Below, piece by piece: positions 36,478 through 46,455 of a stretch of 64,000 nucleotides of DNA; the first letter of the stretch is position 1; each line of letters starts with the position of its first letter. The stretch covers positions 496,001 to 560,000 of the forward strand of contig OX467092.1 of NCBI GenBank assembly GCA_950106755.1, read 5' to 3'. The notes beneath the pieces were generated by a model, which saw only the letters and a program-made list of their open reading frames with translations, had not been told where the DNA came from and ran no database searches. Both the position numbers and the translations under genes were made by a program. This DNA comes from Climacium dendroides (lineage: Eukaryota > Streptophyta > Bryopsida > Hypnales > Climaciaceae).

Positions 36478-37143
36478 GGCTCTGATAAGGGATCCTCGGA
36501 GGGAGTCCATAGGTCATTGAGATCCGGGATGGCAGGGAAGTGGTTGAACGTCATCCTGGACCTCAATGGCATTCTATGTGTCACAGAAGATTGGAAGTCC
36601 AAGGGATCAGGGAATGCGTACAACCAGAAGTCGGAGCCACACTCGGCCACAATCGGGGCCATTGTAGGACCCAAGGCTGTCTACGTCAGGCCCAACACCT
36701 CCTCGTTCTTGAAGGAGTTAGGCAAGATAGCATTCGTCTCAGTGTGGAGTTCCATGAAGAAGTCCACCACTAATGAGATCTGCGCTTATCTGTTCCGAGA
36801 TGGAGGGTTGCCCTTCCAAGTTCTCGGGCAGGACGCATGCAAAACGTTGAAGCGCTGAGATGGAGCCGGCACGTGGATCCCCTATAAGGAACCGGGAACC
36901 GACAAAGCATTGTTCCTCAAGAACCTGGACGTGCTTTTCGCCGACTCCCGAACCAACTTCACTCCTGACAATACAATCGTAGTCGACGACAGCTGCCGGA
37001 AGCACATCATAAACAAACCGGAAAATGTTGTAGTCTCGGAGTCCTGGAGTAATAAGGGCAATGGAGACAAGGACACGTTCCTTCTTGGGGTTCTACTTCC
37101 TTGGTTTAACACAATATTCATTAAAATGAGAGTTTTCCAGTGA
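36478..37143 (+). pseudogene. Locus A C-terminal exon: FCP1/NIF-type HAD phosphatase-like domain
   Basis: KWLNVILDLNGILCVTEDW is HAD motif I, VYVRPNTSSFLKELGKIAFVSVWSSM-type sequence covers motif II, and NTIVVDDSCRKHIINKPENV is motif III with paired Asp. This is the FCP1-homology (NIF) fold, which dephosphorylates proteins such as the RNA polymerase II tail. The second motif I Asp, the general acid, is Asn here (DLNG), as in some plant FCP1-like proteins, so activity may be lost. TGA at 36856-36858 cuts the domain. The exon is in phase with the preceding linker exon (acceptor CTGCAG/GGC), which supports a fusion and not a separate gene. Confidence 0.7.
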
Positions 37144-37544
37144 AATGGGAGTTGAAGAAGAGACTTTCAACCATGAATTTAATATACTTGTACATCAATG
37201 ACTACCAGGAAAGCATTGCAATGACACAGAAAGCGCATACGGAAGGTACAGATTCCAAAATCGAAGGTCAAAATTGTGACTTCTTCATAATTTATAGGAA
37301 GTCATCAAATATACATGTATTGGATGTATGCACTATAAATATAGAGTAATCCATGTACTAAACTACTACTTCCATCATGGACTACACTTGTATAAGATAC
37401 ATATGATGTAAAATGTAGGGTTCAGGAAGCACTACGACTAAGCATTGGGACTTTTGTGAAATTGGCAATTGCGTCGAGAAGATGAAGGCTTCGTGACCAA
37501 AAGGTTATGAGCTTGCCTTTATCAACAGCAGAGAGAAACGTAGG

Positions 37545-37695
37545 GATTGTCAAAGCCCGGAAATTGAAGAGTTGAATACCAACTGTTACCCGACCTAATA
37601 TTCTCAGACATTGCACTAGAGAAAGTGCAATGCAAAAGATTATTTGGTGAGGCAACAGTTGTTATTCAACTCTACAACATCCGGGCTACGACAAC
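37545..37695. repeat. Foldback repeat 1
   Basis: The left arm AGCCCGGAAATTGAAGAGTT and following GAATACCAACTGTTAC pair with GGCAACAGTTGTTATTCAAC...CATCCGGGCT at 37651-37690. An inner hairpin, TTGCACT...AGTGCAA, lies at about 37610-37632. Confidence 0.7.
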
Positions 37696-37730
37696 GTACT
37701 GTCCATAATGACTATGAGGTCCACGATTGC

Positions 37731-38010
37731 CAGAGCCCCGGAAATTGTAGAATCGAATACCAGCTGTTCCCCTAGTTGAGCCAATTCGTGGTAGAAGAAA
37801 GCAAACATTATATAACTTTAACTCTCAGATATTCTTCGAATGTACTCTCACACACCACAATGTCCAAAAAGCAATGTATGAGTGTACGTTCAAAGAATAG
37901 CTGAGAGTAAAGGTTATATAATGTTTCCTTTCTCTTCTACCACGACTTGGCTCAACTATGCACATAGTCAGGTCTAAGACATCGACTCTACAACTTCCGA
38001 GTTTCGACAA
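37731..38010. repeat. Foldback repeat 2, same family, longer arms
   Basis: It starts GCCCCGGAAATTGTAGAATC, like foldback 1, and pairs with GACTCTACAACTTCCGAG near 38000. The inner arms CATTATATAACTTTAACTCT and AGAGTAAAGGTTATATAATG are complementary. Total about 280 bp. Confidence 0.75.
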
Positions 38011-38089
38011 CCCCATACATTATTCTCTACTATTGATAAAATTGGGCTCAAGGCCTTACTAAGGTTTAGGGTTTTTATTTTTCTACTCT

Positions 38090-38326
38090 CTATACAAACT
38101 TAGGGATTGTTGAGCCTACATGTACATAATTAGGACCTCTTCTACATACAATTGTACATGAGCTACAAGATGCAGTCCTCAATTTCTCCCGAGCCTTTAG
38201 AATTTCTTCTCTCCGACTGTATCCCCCCTTGTTAATCTGTCCGAGGTTGCTTCCATTGCGCTTATAACGACCTTCTCTTCTAGATGCCCCAACTGGGAAT
38301 TGAAACAGCAGTACAAAACGATCCAC
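38090..38326 (-). pseudogene. Fragment related to the 38.7-39.3 kb small basic protein
   Basis: Encodes RYKRNGSNLGQINKGGYSRR then EEILKAREKLRTA. This aligns with RHQRWNEYKKPNTGYSQGPEILKAREL near the end of the neighbouring frame, in the same order and strand. The upstream part is in another frame (38504-38280), so this copy looks broken. No known family recognised. Confidence 0.3.
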
Positions 38327-38685
38327 TGCGTTTCTGTTTCTTCAAACTCCCTTGTTCCAACGGAACCTGTGGACGTGGAATGGACTGCCCAAGAGCAATA
38401 ACTGCAACCGATTTTCCAAGCGGACTATTTGGAAACTTGAATTTCTCTTCCACTATGGACGTTGGATAATTCGCGTCTCCATAAAGCTCACGCCCATCAC
38501 CCAATAGTTTAGGGTCATCTCAGACCATCACCCATATATTGTTATAGAACATCATTACCGAGCAGTCCTAAATGTATAATGTATGAACCCCTAATATTGA
38601 CGAAAGACTATCACTTATAAATTCCCAACGTATACTTCTTTGTAGACTGTCACTCTACAATATGAACACATAATATGAACAAGTA

Positions 38686-39282
38686 TTATATGTGTGATTT
38701 ACATCGCTGTAACTCCCTCGCCTTGAGAATCTCAGGCCCCTGACTGTATCCTGTATTTGGCTTCTTGTACTCATTCCACCGTTGATGCCTCTGCCGTTGT
38801 AAGAACATGCGGTCCGATGTGTCAAGATGACGAGCATCGCTTCGAATTCTCTGCACCCCATCATGTGTCTTAGACATCCGGACGCTCCCTGACATGACAT
38901 ACCTGGGACGGCGTCTTGCACTATCACAAGCAGCTCCGATATGAGTATCACGAGATCCACCAGTATCATGAGATCCACGAGAGATCCCTGACTTGTTCCT
39001 TGGTGCAGGAATTTGTGTTGTGGCCTCGTCATAAAGCTTCTTTTTTGGTGCCATGTCTGATGCCACCGGCGATAACTCAGAAGCAAGTGGCCCCCTGAAG
39101 CGCAAAGGAGAAGGTGAGCAGGACTTTGGCAGACGTGGGCCGTTATTAGGCGGACTATCCACCACACCGTCATCCACGGGCTTAGTAGAATAGTCCATTG
39201 TGGAGTTTGCTGTTGCCGCCGAGCACAGAAAGTTCCCCCTGCTCAGGATTGCATATTGTCCATAGTCCAATATAGAATCCAC
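38686..39282 (-). CDS. Small basic protein of unknown function
   Basis: A 198-codon frame with ATG at 39282. It is rich in Ser, Pro and Arg, has a possible nuclear signal MAPKKKLYDE at its middle, and ends near YSQGPEILKARELQR. A shorter paralogue lies just downstream on the same strand (38090-38326), which argues that the frame is or was coding. No domain recognised. It lies between the 3' ends of loci A and B and may belong to either duplicated unit. Confidence 0.4.
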   Translation of the reverse strand: MDSILDYGQYAILSRGNFLCSAATANSTMDYSTKPVDDGVVDSPPNNGPRLPKSCSPSPLRFRGPLASELSPVASDMAPKKKLYDEATTQIPAPRNKSGISRGSHDTGGSRDTHIGAACDSARRRPRYVMSGSVRMSKTHDGVQRIRSDARHLDTSDRMFLQRQRHQRWNEYKKPNTGYSQGPEILKARELQRCKSHI

Positions 39283-39560
39283 CGACGCAACGCACGGAAG
39301 GTGATCATCTCCATCAGCTGAATTCCATATGTTCAGACTCTAGAAGCAAATCATATTTATATCATGACCACGAAATAGAACTGCATAGCTTTGAGAACAT
39401 GAAACACCATCCACAAACAAACCTAGAACGTGAATCAATCACACCATCCAAGCAACTAGGAAGCTGCAATCGACCTAATTTGAGAGGCGAGCACTAAACC
39501 ATGACTATTTTATTAGAAGCATAAGGATTGAAATTACAAATCTCCAGAAGGTAGGCCTAA

Positions 39561-39585
39561 GTCAGTTCGACTCGAGCTAAATTAG
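39561..39585 (-). repeat. Locus B palindrome downstream of the FCP1-like exon
   Basis: GTCAGTTCGACTCGAGCTAA core, about 160 bp past the stop at 39742. It is the only clear copy outside a presumed intron. Confidence 0.6.
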
Positions 39586-39741
39586 ACCAGAGCATGGAAA
39601 TCGAGAACCTATGCCTCCCTTAGCGTAGTCCTAACGAATGCAAGAAGATGCCTGCACGACCTCCATCAACTTATCGTACTCCCTCTTTTGTTTTCTATCG
39701 TCACAGAGCATGCGGCGTCCAATTCGATTGGCTGCATTCTC

Positions 39742-40392
39742 TCAGAAGGACTTAAGTCCCTCTTCACGAGCCACGTGAAGATTCTGGAACCAAGGGAGCA
39801 GGACATCCAAGAGGAAAGTGTCCTTCACACCGTTACCTCTGTATGACCATGACTCCGGTAAAATGACGTTTTCAGCATTGTTAAGAATGTGCTTCATGGG
39901 ACTGTCATCCACTATCACGGTATTTTGGGACGAGAACCTCCCCCGGTAGCCACTGAACAAGGTCTCCAAGTTTTTAAGGAAGAGTTCCTTATTTGTGCCT
40001 GGCTCTCTGAATGTTGTAATTCTCAAGTTTTTTTCCCTACATTTCAGAGTCGTACAAGAGGTCTGTCCTAGTTTGACTACCGGTAGGTCGAGCCCCTTAA
40101 AGAGATAGGCGGCCACTTCATCAGTGGTGGAAGTCTTCATATTGCTCCACACTGAAATTGTAGCTATCTCTCCTATCACATGTAAGAAATCAGAACACCC
40201 GAGACGGACATACACTAGCTTTGGCCCCACAACTATTAGCTCAATAGCAGAGTGCGGTTGGAATGCGTCCCCAGTCTGTTTGGCCCAGCCCTTATACTTG
40301 TGATCTTCACAGGCGCACAATACCCCATTGAGGTCCAGGACGACATTGATCCACTTGTCTACAGCCCTGGACTCCAATGGAAGATTGACCAC
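39742..40392 (-). CDS. Locus B FCP1/NIF-type HAD phosphatase-like domain
   Basis: Open for 216 codons. It has KWINVVLDLNGVLCACEDHK (HAD motif I), SVWSNMKTSTTDEVAAYLF (motif II region) and NTVIVDDSPMKHILNNAENV (motif III, paired Asp). As in locus A the second motif I Asp is Asn. In contrast to locus A this domain has no internal stop. Sequence identity to locus A is spread along the whole domain. It is most likely the C-terminal part of the fusion; a free-standing protein is possible, since the preceding splice junction is unclear. Confidence 0.65.
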   Translation of the reverse strand: MVNLPLESRAVDKWINVVLDLNGVLCACEDHKYKGWAKQTGDAFQPHSAIELIVVGPKLVYVRLGCSDFLHVIGEIATISVWSNMKTSTTDEVAAYLFKGLDLPVVKLGQTSCTTLKCREKNLRITTFREPGTNKELFLKNLETLFSGYRGRFSSQNTVIVDDSPMKHILNNAENVILPESWSYRGNGVKDTFLLDVLLPWFQNLHVAREEGLKSF

Positions 40393-41048
40393 CTCCTTAT
40401 GTCTTGGAAGATCACGTGGAGGATTAGATTCTTGATAAATAATGGACGAATGTGGAGCTAGTTATTATCCTGCATTCATAGCCTCTGGACATTGTGCTAA
40501 TTGAAACGGTCGATCAGATTTGTAGGTGTCATTAAACAAACACAGAATTCAGAATGTAAAATTCAAGACATACCTTCTGCTGCGAGGTCTCGGCTGTCTC
40601 CGCAGTAACATCCCTTGTCGTAGCGGTCGGCTCGAGTATCATGACCTCGAGAAGATCGGCATCAGGTATGACATTGTCTTCAAGTACAAGAGCAGCAGTA
40701 TTTAAGGATTCAGGCTTGTCCTCTTTGAAGGTGACATTCTGATTCGTCAGCTCGAAGACAACGTCAGGCACATGCTTCGATGAGGTCGGTTCGGAAGTGA
40801 GTACACCTGATGCAACAATAGGTGGCAACAAATCTACAACATTGACAGCGCCTGCAAGTCAGGAGTGTACAAAGGAAGTGTTGTAAGGAATCCGAGTATT
40901 ACCGCTTTACATAAAAATGTTTTGATGTACATACACAATGTCTAAAAATTTTGAACTCCATGGTTCAGTCCACTAGAAGTTCAGCTATGTCAAAATTGTT
41001 GAGTTGTCTATGAGATAACTCTAAAACTACATACAACCCACGTCAAAA

Positions 41049-41073
41049 ACCAGATCGAGTTGAGCTAAAACTG
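41049..41073 (-). repeat. Locus B palindrome in intron 3
   Basis: CAGATCGAGTTGAGCTAAAA core, just after the donor at 41105. One copy, as in the matching intron of locus A. Confidence 0.65.
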
Positions 41074-42059
41074 TACAAGAACACCGAGTGATCATTGAGG
41101 TGCACCTGAGCCAGACTCTTGGCTAGGAGACGTGGTTGGCTGGTCGGGGGTCTCCACCACATCACCACTGCCTGCCTCTGGAGGAGCACACTGCGCCTCC
41201 ACAAGTACCGGTGCCGCAACCGCGGATGATGGTGGAGGAGGTGGTGTCCTAGGCGGTGGATGCGAGGGTGGTGCAGGCACCGCGAACTCTGTTGGGCCTA
41301 CCTGACCTGAAGGTGGGGCCGAAGACGACGCTGATGGTTGGTTTTCAAGCCTCAGTTGAGGTGCCGCAGGCTGGACCTCGGCCATGGGCCTCCCACCCTT
41401 CATCCACAAAATCAAGGCGTCTAACTTGTCGTTAGCTTCCTTGGAATCTTGCAGCATGAACGTCTGCATGCTATCCAGCCTCTTGTTCATCTGTTGCTGC
41501 TGTAGGATGTTCTCCGCCCGATCTTGGAGCTGCTTCTCCTCGATCTTAGCAAACCTCCTCTCGAGGATGTCATCCACGAGTGAAGTCTTCCTTCTCTTCC
41601 GTGGATGGGTGGACGACGGAGTTGACGACGGTTGCGTCTCAATCGCGTCTCCAGTTGATGCAGAGGAGCCACGATGCTCTGTTGGTGTTGCACGAACAGG
41701 CGATGAAGGAGGATCCGGCATTTCATCTTGCTGGCAATCCTCTACGTCGTCATCGGAGCTTGAGATCACTTCAAGCTCCACAATAGGTCTCTTGCTCCGA
41801 CGACCAGTGGATGGAGAATCCCACGGGGCCCTCCGCATTGTCTTCGCGGGCGAAGGTGTCGAATGAGACTCCCGCTGCCTACTTGACTTAGGCTCCTCCA
41901 CTCTGTAGCCCGACTCCAAAAAGTCAGCCCTGTCAAGCAACATGGCCGTGGTAACGATGTCGTTCCAGAAGAGGAAGTCCTCTTTAACTCCAACTGCGAA
42001 TACATTCACGGAACTCATCTGCGGTGACGGAAACGAGCGTTTAGCATCAGTAAACTATC

Positions 42060-42117
42060 ATATCAGTTCGACTGGAGCTAAATCAACGGACAATTAAGCT
42101 CAATTCGAACTGAAGCG
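42060..42117 (-). repeat. Locus B palindromes, two copies in intron 2
   Basis: TCAGTTCGACTGGAGCTAAA at about 42062 and TTAAGCTCAATTCGAACTGA at about 42094, in the intron between 42018 and 42165. The matching intron of locus A also has two. Confidence 0.75.
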
Positions 42118-42570
42118 ACACTCATAGTGAGTTCGAAAGAATGTGAGGGAAGAGGGCGTATCACCGCAGCACATGTGAACTTCCCTCCGGCAAAGACCGA
42201 GAACACACTATCACCAGCCTTGTAGAAGGACTTCACCACCCACAAGTAGAATTCCATGCGAAGCTCTACGTTGTATATGCGGAATTCCAGTTCATTGTAC
42301 CCGCGCGGCGTGTTGAAAACCGGTGTGTCCAGAGCCCAAAATGCATTCGGGATTTTGACGTCCGTGTAGTACTCGGGTTTGAATAAGAACATGAGCAGGA
42401 CCTTGGCATGGGACTTTGCCTTTGCCGACGACATGTCACCTAGACGCTCGTAGTCCCCGGGCATGTAGTCCACATACTCGGACCTAAACTTGTGCAACTC
42501 CTCGTGGTTCTGCACAAATGCGGTTACTTGCGTCTGCTCCACTGCATCCGCACAGATAAAAAGCCAAACT

Positions 42571-42575
42571 GGGAC
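42571..42575. repeat. Target-site duplication, left copy
   Basis: GGGAC, identical to 59754-59758. Removing the element and one copy restores the open exon of locus B. Confidence 0.92.
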
Positions 42576-44312
42576 TGTAGTATAGTTTTTCTAAGACAAA
42601 ACCAAGGCAATTCCAAAAAGGTTTGTTCAAGGGAAAGCTCAAATTAGCTTAGTGTTTTAATTAGCTAATGTCACTTTGTAGGTAAATTATGTTGTTAATC
42701 TTAATGTATTAAGGTATTTGGTATATTTCATATTCTATTTAGGTATGGGAAAGGAGTTCTCTTTCTAATTTCCGTCCAATTATAAATATAAAATTCTAAC
42801 CACTAAATCCGTCTCGGTCTTATCTTAAAATAAAATGTAAATTTAAAAGTGTGAATTAAGGGCACCTGCATCCACAAATCTCATACTTTGAATTCACAAA
42901 AAAATAATACAAATATATCCATTTGCAACCTGCATCACACAATACATATTTTGAACTTTGAAAATTCGGTTTAACCGAGAGTTCATTAATTGTTTTTCAT
43001 AAATATGATTTCAACATGTAAGTCGCTTTGAGCGCTAATGACTCAATTACTTTAAGTAAATAAAACACATACCCTTTTTAGGGATTAAAAACAACCAAGG
43101 ACATCGCTTTAAGCGAATGCATTAACACCCAAATGCTTTAAGCAATTCTAAAATTTCCCTTAAGGGATATACAATATGCTTTGTTAAATTATTTAAAGAG
43201 CTTCAAATTCTTTCCTTTTCAAGTCTCCGGTCTTCATTCGATTTTGTTTTTTCCTATCTTTAGCTTTAAGCTTCCTCGATATACATCAACGAGTTATCTT
43301 GGATCTCCTTTTTTTCTCCAATTGCAATACTAACTCTAAATTATGCTTTCTAAATTTACACAACTAAATATAAATTCTAATAAATAAAATAAAATAAATT
43401 TAAATGCACATTCAAACATTCAATCTTATACACATGTCTTCAATTGGAATACCATTTATTAATTATATGAATAATCATTCAATATTTAGAATGTACATCA
43501 TTTGTTTGTAATTGTTCAATAACTTCTATTCACTAGAAATGTAAAATCATTTTCCAACTCAAAATAAATCTCAATCTTAAGTTTTGTTTTAAACATACAT
43601 GTCCATTTAAAATACAAAAATATTCCAATACTTTAATGAAAATAATTACCGATCGATGGTAAATTATTAAATTTGAAAATAAAGTCCAATCTCTGAATCA
43701 CTCAAATCCAAATCACTCCTTGGTTTATAAACAATTTCCAATCACTGGAATTATTAAGTCAATCACTAACTTAATATTTTATTTCTCTTCTACTTCAAAT
43801 TTTGCTTTGAGCATTGACATAAAAATTCTCTTAAGAGATAAATTATAACTGATGAACAAAATCCACTCCACACATAATCCAATTCTCTTAAAGAGACTTT
43901 CCAAAATAAAAATGCTCAAGGCAATAATCCTCACGATTAAACTTCATGCTTTTAGCAATAAATACCATCACTTAAGTGATTAATCCACACAAAAACGGAA
44001 TAACATCTATGAATCTATAACACAACGCAAGAAAAATGTGACCTCACGTCACTAACACAAGAGAGAATTAAAAAGAGAGGGAAAAGAATGAGAGAAGAGA
44101 AACTATTTATCATGATCTTCCTTAAACACCCCTTCCAATCTCTTGATAAAAACCCGTCAAAGTCCATAACCGCTCAAGCCAAAAAGTCTTTTCACACTTT
44201 AACTTCAAATATCATCACATTGACACTTAATTACCCAAAACTTAAAACATATAATCCATTTCACACTCAAAAAACAAAATTTAACTAAAAAAATAAAATT
44301 GTCTTAACTACA
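42576..44312 (-). repeat. 3' LTR of the Athila/Tat-like element
   Basis: 1,737 bp. The plus strand reads TGTAGTATAG... to ...CTTAACTACA. It is co-linear with 58017-59753 without indels; three substitutions separate the copies. Rich in short palindromes centred on TTAA (for example TCTCTTAAGAGA, CGCTTTAAGCG, CACTTAAGTG). Confidence 0.95.
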
Positions 44313-44331
44313 TAGCCCCACACTCTATCTT
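44313..44331 (-). promoter_or_regulatory. Polypurine tract
   Basis: Minus strand AAGATAGAGTGTGGGGCTA ends directly at the 3' LTR. Purine-rich, and correctly placed for plus-strand priming. Confidence 0.65.
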
Positions 44332-44349
44332 TTGACGTCCTTGTCAAAA

Positions 44350-46455
44350 TTAAGTCTTTCGTCCTTTGTCATGATCCTTTTGTTGTCGATGTAACCATTG
44401 CTTGGAATGCTCGTATCCCGTGTTGATTTGCTCATCAGACCGCACCTCACGTTGATTTAAACGACCTTGCTTCAAATAAAATCGTTGTAGAGCTCCATGA
44501 CGCACATCCAATTCATTCACCAAGCATGGATGAGCTCCCGCAATAAAATGCACGATAGCCATCACTTCTAACAATCTGCAAATTCGGCTTGATCGATCCT
44601 GCATTTTAATAAGGAACCACAATTCTTTGTTGCCCTCCTTCCAATTATTAATATCAATGGTCACCTTCCACTCCAAACACCAAGTTGCTAAAGCAGAGGC
44701 AAACACAGCCGCCCGGAAACAAACAGGATCTTTGTGATGTCGATGTAACTCGAAAAATCGGTTATAAGTATTATAACAATCTTGGTAGGATTGAAAAGAT
44801 CCCACAATTTTTGGCCAATTATACTCCACACTGGCAATGGTCGAATCAGCGGACCATTTATAACGACGTTCACAAGGACAAAAATGTGGATCTGCCAAGA
44901 CTGCTGGTGGTGGCTCCACAGTCCATGCCAATAATGGATCTTGACCTTTCTCTAGAAGAAACTTGTCCACGGATTTAGACTCTCGTTCTTGCCGAATTAG
45001 ACCATAGTCCTTCAAAATCCATTCAATGGCTCTCCAAGACACATAAGGAATCTCCTTCAAGCCATTAAACATCAAATGATATTGGCCCAAATATTCAAGA
45101 TCCAAAATGTCTGCATTCATAGGGCCCTTAGTGAGCATGGTTGAAGTAGGAGATGAATCAGACTCTACCTCAATGGTTTGCACTACCTGGTCATGCACCT
45201 CCACTTTAGATGGATTTGCGTGAAAAATATATTCTGCTAGTTGCAATTTCATATTCTCCATTTCTCGTTGATAACATTGTAACTCCTCCTCTTTTTTCGC
45301 AAGTAATAGTTGGTGGAAGTCTTGATCTTTCAAAAATTTACCAATATACTCTTTTTGGTTTGCAATCATCTTGGTATCTTTACCGTTTTGCTCTTTTAAT
45401 ACTGAAGTCAGTTCCATCAAAACAGAATTCTTTTCACCGAGACGCTTGTTAGAGTTCATGATAGCACGATTCTGATCTCGCATCTCTTGATTCTCCTTCT
45501 TCAATGTTATAACTCCCTCCTCTTTTTGCTCATCAATAGTTGTGGATAATGGCACTTGGTGTTGCAACATCATGCGACTTACTTCATTCACAATCTGTTG
45601 GGTCACTTCTTGTGGAAGACTATTGGCCATTGGGGTCTTCTTTGTCCGCTTTGCCTTAGCCTTTTGTCTTTCTCCTTCCACCTCTGGTTGAACCAAATCT
45701 CGTTTTAGTGTACCACTTGGTGAAATTGCCTCCAACACCTTCTCTTTTTCACGTGAAGAACTAACATCACAATGTAATGCTATAATTGGAGTCATAATAT
45801 TTGACCTCAAAGCTTGTTCACAAAAATAAGTAATGATATTCTTTGAAGGATTGGTTAATACCAATTCTCCTTTCTTTGCAGCTCTCACTTCACGAAAAAA
45901 GTTGATAAAAAGTACTGCAGCCCAATCGAGTCTTGTCCCATGCCACACCATATAGGACATCCGTACCACAAGTGGCGGTAGAGATGCAGCATGATGCTCC
46001 AAACACATATAACGATTAATGAAGGAAAACCAATCATTCCAATGTGTTTTGGTTGTGGAGAAATCCCACAGATCCGTCTCTGGATCATAATTCTCTGCAC
46101 AATCTGGAAAGATTTGATTAAGAACCTTGTCTGATAACATCTGCTTAGGTTTGATTGGTGTAGCTCCCACAGCTCCAGGTATACCAAAAATATCCGCTAT
46201 GATTTGTTTTGTGATTAATAATTTATGGCCCTTCAACTCCACCGAAAAATTATTGATATCATTTGTCATGGTCTGCAAAAATGAAGCAACCATATCCTCT
46301 TTATAGAATCGTGGAGGTCTTGGTAATTGCACAAACTTCAACAATCCGGTTGCCTCCAAATTTTTGGCATTAAAAGACAGTCGTTTTGAAAAGTCATCCA
46401 ATGGAACTCCCTCCATTGATGGTCGCCGCTTCACGGGAGTGGATTTACTCGTCAT
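44350..46455 (-). CDS. Post-pol frame of the Athila/Tat-like element, unknown function
   Basis: An intact frame of 701 codons between pol and the 3' LTR, in sense with pol. The N-terminal third has RPPRFYKEDMVASFLQTM, ITKQIIADIFGIPG and a GTRLDWAAVLFINFF stretch like the uncharacterised plant transposon protein domain. A central coiled coil follows (KKENQEMRDQNRAIMNSNK, then KKEEELQCYQREMENMKLQ). The C-terminal part is Trp-rich. In Athila elements this position holds the env-like frame, but I see no clear signal peptide or membrane segment, so an envelope role is not supported. A second gag-like or accessory role is possible. Confidence 0.6.
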   Translation of the reverse strand: MTSKSTPVKRRPSMEGVPLDDFSKRLSFNAKNLEATGLLKFVQLPRPPRFYKEDMVASFLQTMTNDINNFSVELKGHKLLITKQIIADIFGIPGAVGATPIKPKQMLSDKVLNQIFPDCAENYDPETDLWDFSTTKTHWNDWFSFINRYMCLEHHAASLPPLVVRMSYMVWHGTRLDWAAVLFINFFREVRAAKKGELVLTNPSKNIITYFCEQALRSNIMTPIIALHCDVSSSREKEKVLEAISPSGTLKRDLVQPEVEGERQKAKAKRTKKTPMANSLPQEVTQQIVNEVSRMMLQHQVPLSTTIDEQKEEGVITLKKENQEMRDQNRAIMNSNKRLGEKNSVLMELTSVLKEQNGKDTKMIANQKEYIGKFLKDQDFHQLLLAKKEEELQCYQREMENMKLQLAEYIFHANPSKVEVHDQVVQTIEVESDSSPTSTMLTKGPMNADILDLEYLGQYHLMFNGLKEIPYVSWRAIEWILKDYGLIRQERESKSVDKFLLEKGQDPLLAWTVEPPPAVLADPHFCPCERRYKWSADSTIASVEYNWPKIVGSFQSYQDCYNTYNRFFELHRHHKDPVCFRAAVFASALATWCLEWKVTIDINNWKEGNKELWFLIKMQDRSSRICRLLEVMAIVHFIAGAHPCLVNELDVRHGALQRFYLKQGRLNQREVRSDEQINTGYEHSKQWLHRQQKDHDKGRKT

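Larger units (their letters stand above)
31854..37143 (+). pseudogene. Locus A: ParB-methyltransferase-FCP1 fusion, nonsense-broken
   Basis: Exons 31854-33308, 33431-34777, 34933-35920, 36152-36339 and 36478-37143 join in compatible phases (0, 0, 1, 0), giving about 1,550 codons. Order: an unrecognised N-terminal domain of about 165 residues (EYWEFKHLERVEAWGFHMIP); a low-complexity linker; a ParB-like domain with DFYIINGQHNMAASKWM; a middle domain; a methyltransferase-like domain with ALGVIDFRTLPGV at the motif IV position and FSYFAGGKLTCAT as the SAM loop; a Pro/Gln-rich coiled linker; and an FCP1-type HAD domain. Stops: TAG at 32451, 33087, 33659 and 33823, and TGA at 36856, with no frameshift. 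At 33087 and 33659 locus B has Trp. A TAA (33306) also touches the end of exon 1. The acceptor CGCAG just before the ATG implies a 5'UTR intron. Confidence 0.7.
37144..38089. other. Spacer after locus A with two foldback sequences
   Basis: No coding region supported. Two adjacent foldback repeats (37545-37695 and 37731-38010) fill its centre. Confidence 0.5.
39742..42575 (-). pseudogene. Locus B, 3' half: methyltransferase loop, linker and FCP1-like exons
   Basis: Continuation of locus B on the left side of the retrotransposon. The broken exon resumes at 42575 and ends at 42165 with KFTCAA, preceded by SVFSVFAGG, the SAM-loop motif. Exon 42018-41106 (MSSVNVFAVGV, then a Gln-rich coiled segment and a Pro-rich tail) ends in phase 1. 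Exon 40851-40574 is the linker. The last exon, about 40440-39742, encodes the FCP1-like domain. Exon order, phases and intron positions match locus A. The acceptor before the last exon could not be fixed. Confidence 0.7.

Noticed and set aside
44350..46455. Envelope protein of the Athila-like element
   Set aside because: The position fits an env-like frame, but no signal peptide, membrane segment or glycoprotein pattern is evident. The N-terminal part resembles a plant transposon protein domain.
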